9,836 bases of DNA from an uncultured Ruminococcus sp. (lineage in GTDB: Bacteria > Bacillota > Clostridia > Oscillospirales > Ruminococcaceae), in assembly GCA_945876155.1 (NCBI GenBank), contig CAMCMW010000035.1, forward strand, positions 1 through 9,836, read 5' to 3'. The position numbers and the translations under genes were made by a program. Below the pieces are notes generated by a model. The model did no database searches. It was given only the letters and a program-made list of their open reading frames with translations, and had not been told where the DNA came from. Numbering within the stretch: the first letter of the stretch is position 1; the number at the start of each line of letters is the position of its first letter. Positions 6,760 to 9,836 of this stretch are shown piece by piece.

Positions 6760-7962
6760 ATGTCTAAAGCATTAATTATAGGTGCCGGCGGAGTTGCCGG
6801 AGTTGTTATTCACAAGTGCTGTCAGAACAGCGAGGTATTTACAGAAATTTGCATTGCAAGCCGTACTAAATCAAAGTGCGACAAATTCAAGGAGGAACTT
6901 GAGGGCAAGACTGCAACCAAAATCACAACTGCTCAGGTTGACGCAAACAGCGTACCCCAGCTGGTTGAACTTATCAACAAAGAAAAGCCTGACATCGTAA
7001 TCAACGTTGCTCTGCCGTATCAGGATTTAACAATCATGGATGCCTGTCTTGAAACAAAGACCGACTATCTTGACACTGCAAACTATGAGCCGGAAGATAC
7101 CGCTAAATTTGAGTACAAATGGCAGTGGGCGTATAAGGAACGCTTTGAAAAGGCTGGTATCACTGCAATTCTCGGCTGCGGTTTTGACCCGGGCGTTACA
7201 GGTGTTTTCTCAGCCTACGCTCAGAAGCACTACTTCGACGAGATAAACTACATTGACATTCTCGACTGCAACGGTGGTGACCACGGCTATCCCTTCGCCA
7301 CAAACTTCAATCCGGAAATCAACATCAGAGAGGTGTCCGCAAAGGGCAGCTACATTGAGGACGGCAAGTGGGTTGAAACTGAGCCTATGGAGATAAAGAG
7401 AGTTTACAACTTCGACGAAGTGGGCGAAAAGGATATGTACCTGCTCCACCACGAGGAACTGGAATCACTGGCTATCAACATCAAGGGTATCAAGAGAATC
7501 CGTTTCTTTATGACATTTGGTCAGAGCTATCTTACACATCTGAAATGCCTTGAAAACGTGGGTATGACTTCAATTGAGCCTATCATGTATGAGGGTAAGG
7601 AAATAGTACCGCTCCAGTTTTTAAAGGCAGTACTGCCAGACCCTGCATCACTTGGTCCGAGAACAGTCGGCAAGACAAACATCGGCTGTATCTGTCAGGG
7701 CAAAAAGGACGGCAAGCCGGTTAACTACTACGTTTACAATGTCTGCGACCATCAGGAGTGCTACAAGGAAGTAGGCTCACAGGCTGTTTCCTACACCACA
7801 GGCGTTCCGGCTATGATTGGTGCTGAAATGGTGCTGACCGGCAAGTGGAAGAAATCAGGCGTTTACAATGTTGAGGAGTTCGACCCGGATCCGTTTATGG
7901 AAGGTCTTAACAAATGGGGTCTGCCATGGAAGGAAAACTTTGACCCGGTTCTGGTAGACTGA
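6760..7962 (+). CDS. Carboxynorspermidine/carboxyspermidine dehydrogenase (saccharopine dehydrogenase family)
   Basis: This enzyme condenses a diamine (putrescine or diaminopropane) with aspartate semialdehyde and reduces the imine with NAD(P)H, giving carboxyspermidine or carboxynorspermidine. The 400-residue protein opens with a Rossmann nucleotide-binding motif, IIGAGGVAGVV (6-16), and continues with NVALPYQDL (82-90), YLDTANYE (103-110) and GCGFDPGVTGVF (139-150). Its length and these motifs match this subgroup better than lysine-pathway saccharopine dehydrogenases. The nspC gene three genes downstream provides the matching decarboxylase, which strongly supports the assignment. A GAAAGGA site precedes ATG 6760 by about 10 bases after a 30-base gap, the longest since the speD start. 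With agmatinase in the operon, putrescine is the likeliest amine; agmatine, as in the carboxyaminopropylagmatine route, is an alternative. Confidence 0.9.
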   Translation: MSKALIIGAGGVAGVVIHKCCQNSEVFTEICIASRTKSKCDKFKEELEGKTATKITTAQVDANSVPQLVELINKEKPDIVINVALPYQDLTIMDACLETKTDYLDTANYEPEDTAKFEYKWQWAYKERFEKAGITAILGCGFDPGVTGVFSAYAQKHYFDEINYIDILDCNGGDHGYPFATNFNPEINIREVSAKGSYIEDGKWVETEPMEIKRVYNFDEVGEKDMYLLHHEELESLAINIKGIKRIRFFMTFGQSYLTHLKCLENVGMTSIEPIMYEGKEIVPLQFLKAVLPDPASLGPRTVGKTNIGCICQGKKDGKPVNYYVYNVCDHQECYKEVGSQAVSYTTGVPAMIGAEMVLTGKWKKSGVYNVEEFDPDPFMEGLNKWGLPWKENFDPVLVD

Positions 7963-7963
7963 T

Positions 7964-8179
7964 ATGAAAAAGCACACTAAAAAAATTATTGCCCCCGTAA
8001 TTATTACGGTTTTACTTGTGCTGTTTCTTTTAGGCTACGCAATACTTGCCACAATAAGCATTGTGGGAATAATATTTGCAGTTATATCTGTAATCGGAAT
8101 AGCAATGGCAATATACACTCTCGTTGAGAGAATACATGAAATAAAGAAAGGTGAGGAAGATGATATTAGTAAATACTGA
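7964..8179 (+). CDS. Small two-helix membrane protein, unknown function
   Basis: This 71-residue protein has a short basic N-terminus (KKHTKK), two predicted membrane segments (about 8-30 and 32-52, rich in I, V, L and A) and a charged C-terminal tail (ERIHEIKKGEEDD). The basic start suggests that both ends are cytoplasmic, as a hairpin. It begins one base after the dehydrogenase stop with no clear ribosome binding site of its own, so translation probably depends on coupling. Its 3' end overlaps the YbjQ-family gene by 20 bases. I do not recognise the family. The close packing supports a real gene, and the pairing with YbjQ suggests that the two products act together. Confidence 0.7.
   Translation: MKKHTKKIIAPVIITVLLVLFLLGYAILATISIVGIIFAVISVIGIAMAIYTLVERIHEIKKGEEDDISKY
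8149..8157 (+). promoter_or_regulatory. Ribosome binding site choosing ATG 8160 for the YbjQ-family gene
   Basis: AGGTGAGGA lies inside the end of the upstream membrane-protein gene and ends about 2-5 bases before ATG 8160. The in-frame GTG at 8151 lies within this site, so it is not a credible start. Confidence 0.6.
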
Positions 8180-8471
8180 TTACATCACTGGCAAAAATTT
8201 TGAAATGCTGGGACTGGTAAAAGGTTCGACAATCCAGTCAAAGCACGTAGGAAAAGACATCATGCAGAGCTTTAAAACTCTTGTAGGCGGTGAGCTGACA
8301 TCATATACCGAAATGATGAACGAAGCCCGTGCGATCGCAACTAAGAGAATGGTACAGGAAGCTGAAACCCTGGGAGCAGACGCAATTGTGAATATTCGTT
8401 ATGCGTCATCAGAAGTTATGCAGGGTGCAGCCGAGGTCATGGCTTACGGTACTGCGGTTAAATTTGTTTGA
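8160..8471 (+). CDS. YbjQ/UPF0145 family protein (putative heavy-metal-binding domain)
   Basis: The 103-residue product matches the YbjQ family in length and motifs: a GLVKGSTIQSKHVGKD-like N-terminal half, LVGGELTSYTEMMNEAR (41-57), LGADAIVNIRY (71-81) and a final YGTAVKF (96-102). The family forms small oligomeric proteins and is labelled heavy-metal-binding in databases, but no firm cellular role is established. This copy has no cysteine and only one histidine, so nothing visible supports metal binding. The start is inside the preceding membrane-protein gene (20-base overlap), which implies coupled translation. A 56-base gap with a hairpin follows before nspC. Confidence 0.88.
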   Translation: MILVNTDYITGKNFEMLGLVKGSTIQSKHVGKDIMQSFKTLVGGELTSYTEMMNEARAIATKRMVQEAETLGADAIVNIRYASSEVMQGAAEVMAYGTAVKFV

Positions 8472-8479
8472 TTACTTAA

Positions 8480-8513
8480 ACGGTCAGGCTTTTACAGCTT
8501 GACCGTAACTTTT
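8480..8513 (+). terminator. Hairpin with short T-run between the YbjQ-family gene and nspC (weak terminator or attenuator)
   Basis: Bases 8480-8489 pair with 8497-8506 in a 10-bp stem with one G-T wobble and a TTTTACA loop. It is followed by AAC and only four T (8510-8513), then directly by the nspC ribosome binding site. The stem is good but the T-run is short and displaced, so partial termination, RNA processing or transcript stabilisation are all possible. Confidence 0.5.
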
Positions 8514-8527
8514 AAAGGAGCAAAAAA

Positions 8528-9661
8528 GTGAACAAAAACCTATACAACATCGAAACTCCATGCTATGTCATTGACAAGGCAAAGCTTATCTCAAACCTTG
8601 AAATACTCAAAGCCGTTCAGGACAGGACTGGCTGTAAAATACTCCTTGCGCAAAAGGCGTTTTCCGCTTTTTCCATGTACCCCCTTATCGGCAAATATTT
8701 AAGCGGTACGGCTTGCAGCGGTCTTTATGAAGCTCGTCTGGGATTTGAGTGCATGGGTAAGGAAAACCACGTCTTCTCCGCTGCCTACCGAAGTGAGGAA
8801 ATGGACGAGATAATCTCCTACTGCGGACACATTATCTTCAATTCCTTTTCTCAGCTTGACCTTTACCGTGAAAAGGTGCTTAAAGCCGGAAAGAAAATCG
8901 GACTGCGCATAAATCCGGAACACTCCACACAGGAGGGACACGAAATTTACGACCCCTGTTCCCCGAAATCCCGTCTTGGAATAACGCTGAAAAATTTCCA
9001 GTCTGACAACCTTGACGGCGTTACCGGACTGCATTTCCACACTCTCTGCGAGCAGAATTCCGACGACCTTGAAAGTACCCTTGACGCTGTGGAGGAGAAA
9101 TTCGGACAGTATCTGAAAAAAATGGAATGGATAAACTTCGGCGGCGGTCACCACATAACACGCTCTGACTACGACATTCCACGGCTTGAAAGGTGCATTA
9201 AGCGTATGCAGGATAAGTACGGTCTTGAAGTGTATCTTGAACCGGGAGAGGCTGTGGCGCTCAATGCCGGATATCTCGTCACAAAAGTTCTGGATATTAC
9301 TGAAAACGATATTCCGGCAGCAATCCTTGACACCTCCGCTGCCTGTCATATGCCAGACGTACTGGAAATGCCCTACCGTCCTCCTCTTTTCAATTCCGGT
9401 ATGCCCGATGAAAAGCAGTACACCTACCGTTTAGGCTCACAGACCTGTCTTGCCGGAGATATGATTGGTGAATACTCCTTTGACAAACCTCTGCAAATCG
9501 GTGACAGGCTGATTTTTGAGGACATGGCGATTTACAGCATGGTGAAGAACAACACCTTTAACGGTATGCCCCTGCCCTCCATTGCGGTTATGGACGAAAA
9601 GGGTGAAATTGAAATTATAAAGAAGTTCGGCTATGAGGACTTTAAGGAGAGGTTGTCTTGA
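8528..9661 (+). CDS. nspC: Carboxynorspermidine/carboxyspermidine decarboxylase
   Basis: NspC removes the carboxyl group from carboxy(nor)spermidine to give (nor)spermidine, completing the alternative pathway begun by the dehydrogenase. It is a PLP enzyme of the alanine-racemase-like (fold type III) decarboxylases. The 377-residue protein shows ILLAQKAFSAF with the PLP lysine K43, LHFHTLCEQ (168-176), the phosphate-binding INFGGGHH (202-209), YLEPGEAV (236-243), CHMPDVLEMPYRP (273-285), the catalytic-pair region TCLAGDMIGEY with C307 and D311, and EDMAIYSMVKNNTFNG with Y336. The order and spacing are those of NspC rather than ornithine or diaminopimelate decarboxylase. It starts at GTG 8528, with AAAGGAG (8514-8520) seven bases upstream. 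Its stop overlaps the next gene (TTGA). Confidence 0.94.
   Translation: MNKNLYNIETPCYVIDKAKLISNLEILKAVQDRTGCKILLAQKAFSAFSMYPLIGKYLSGTACSGLYEARLGFECMGKENHVFSAAYRSEEMDEIISYCGHIIFNSFSQLDLYREKVLKAGKKIGLRINPEHSTQEGHEIYDPCSPKSRLGITLKNFQSDNLDGVTGLHFHTLCEQNSDDLESTLDAVEEKFGQYLKKMEWINFGGGHHITRSDYDIPRLERCIKRMQDKYGLEVYLEPGEAVALNAGYLVTKVLDITENDIPAAILDTSAACHMPDVLEMPYRPPLFNSGMPDEKQYTYRLGSQTCLAGDMIGEYSFDKPLQIGDRLIFEDMAIYSMVKNNTFNGMPLPSIAVMDEKGEIEIIKKFGYEDFKERLS
9644..9649 (+). promoter_or_regulatory. Ribosome binding site for the TTG-started radical SAM gene
   Basis: AAGGAG lies within the last codons of nspC, eight bases before TTG 9658. It is the main reason for accepting a rare TTG start, since no ATG or GTG is available near the beginning of the conserved sequence. 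Confidence 0.65.
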
Positions 9662-9836
9662 CATACGATTTTTCTCGTTGCACCCTTTGTCCCAGAGAGT
9701 GCGGTGCAGACAGGACTAAAACCGCCGGAATATGCGGCAGTGACTACCGTATCAGAGCCGCCAAAGCACAGCTCCACTACTGGGAAGAACCCTGTATCAG
9801 CGGAAAAAACGGTTCGGGGGCGGTGTTCTTTTCCGG
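9658..9836 (+). CDS. Radical SAM protein, PflX/COG1313-like (partial, N-terminus only)
   Basis: The open frame from TTG 9658 runs to the right edge, giving 59 residues. It begins MTYDFSRCTLCPRECGADR, then TAGICG, RAAKAQLHYWEEPCISG, and NGSGAVFFSG at the break. The N-terminal cysteine cluster (C8, C11, C15, C26) and the EEPxISGxxGSGxVFFSGC-type segment are typical of the uncharacterised pyruvate formate-lyase-activase-like radical SAM proteins (COG1313, PflX). The CxxxCxxC cluster that binds the SAM-coordinated iron-sulfur centre should follow just outside the window. The stop of nspC overlaps the start (TTGA), so the two are probably translated together. The substrate is unknown, and a role in polyamine metabolism is not implied by the family. 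Confidence 0.82.
   Translation, partial: MTYDFSRCTLCPRECGADRTKTAGICGSDYRIRAAKAQLHYWEEPCISGKNGSGAVFFS

Noticed and set aside
8151..8153. GTG as start of the YbjQ-family gene
   Set aside because: It lies within the ribosome binding sequence for ATG 8160, and the family begins at about the residue encoded at 8160.
8699..9349. A 216-codon open frame on the minus strand inside nspC
   Set aside because: It is fully antisense to a gene whose PLP and catalytic residues are all present. The translation shows no recognisable domain.

Overview
The window looks like chromosomal DNA from an anaerobic, Gram-positive gut or rumen Clostridium relative, most likely Ruminococcus or a near neighbour in the Oscillospiraceae. 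The reasons are a secreted protein with a cellulosome-type dockerin, strong AGGAGG-like ribosome binding sites, moderate-to-low GC with AT-rich intergenic DNA, and a tightly packed polyamine operon. The genus is inferred from gene content, not from a marker gene.

Left part (1-1529, minus strand): two tandem paralogous genes encode secreted proteins. They share a YTLEELF-like N-terminal motif and a KCWYC motif. The one at 690-1520 is complete and ends in a two-repeat type I dockerin. The one at 1-468 runs off the left edge. A clear intrinsic terminator (609-643) and a good promoter (519-547) lie between them, so each is probably its own transcription unit.

A divergent, AT-rich intergenic region (about 1521-1801) carries a strong extended -10 promoter for the plus-strand operon and a weaker candidate promoter for the dockerin gene.

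Right part (1802-9836, plus strand): one long, nearly gapless operon-like run in the order speD, speA-type decarboxylase, speE, speB, DUF1963/YwqG-like gene, carboxy(nor)spermidine dehydrogenase, small two-helix membrane protein, YbjQ-family gene, nspC, and the start of a PflX/COG1313-like radical SAM gene. The first four encode the whole route arginine -> agmatine -> putrescine -> spermidine, using decarboxylated S-adenosylmethionine as aminopropyl donor. The dehydrogenase and nspC encode the alternative route, in which aspartate semialdehyde supplies the aminopropyl unit through a carboxylated intermediate. Two chemically independent aminopropyl-addition systems in one operon is the main point of interest. 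They could be redundant, could act in series to make a longer polyamine, or could use different acceptors. Three non-biosynthetic genes (DUF1963, membrane protein, YbjQ) are embedded in the operon and have no assigned role in polyamine metabolism.

No tRNA, rRNA, CRISPR array, insertion sequence or phage gene was seen.
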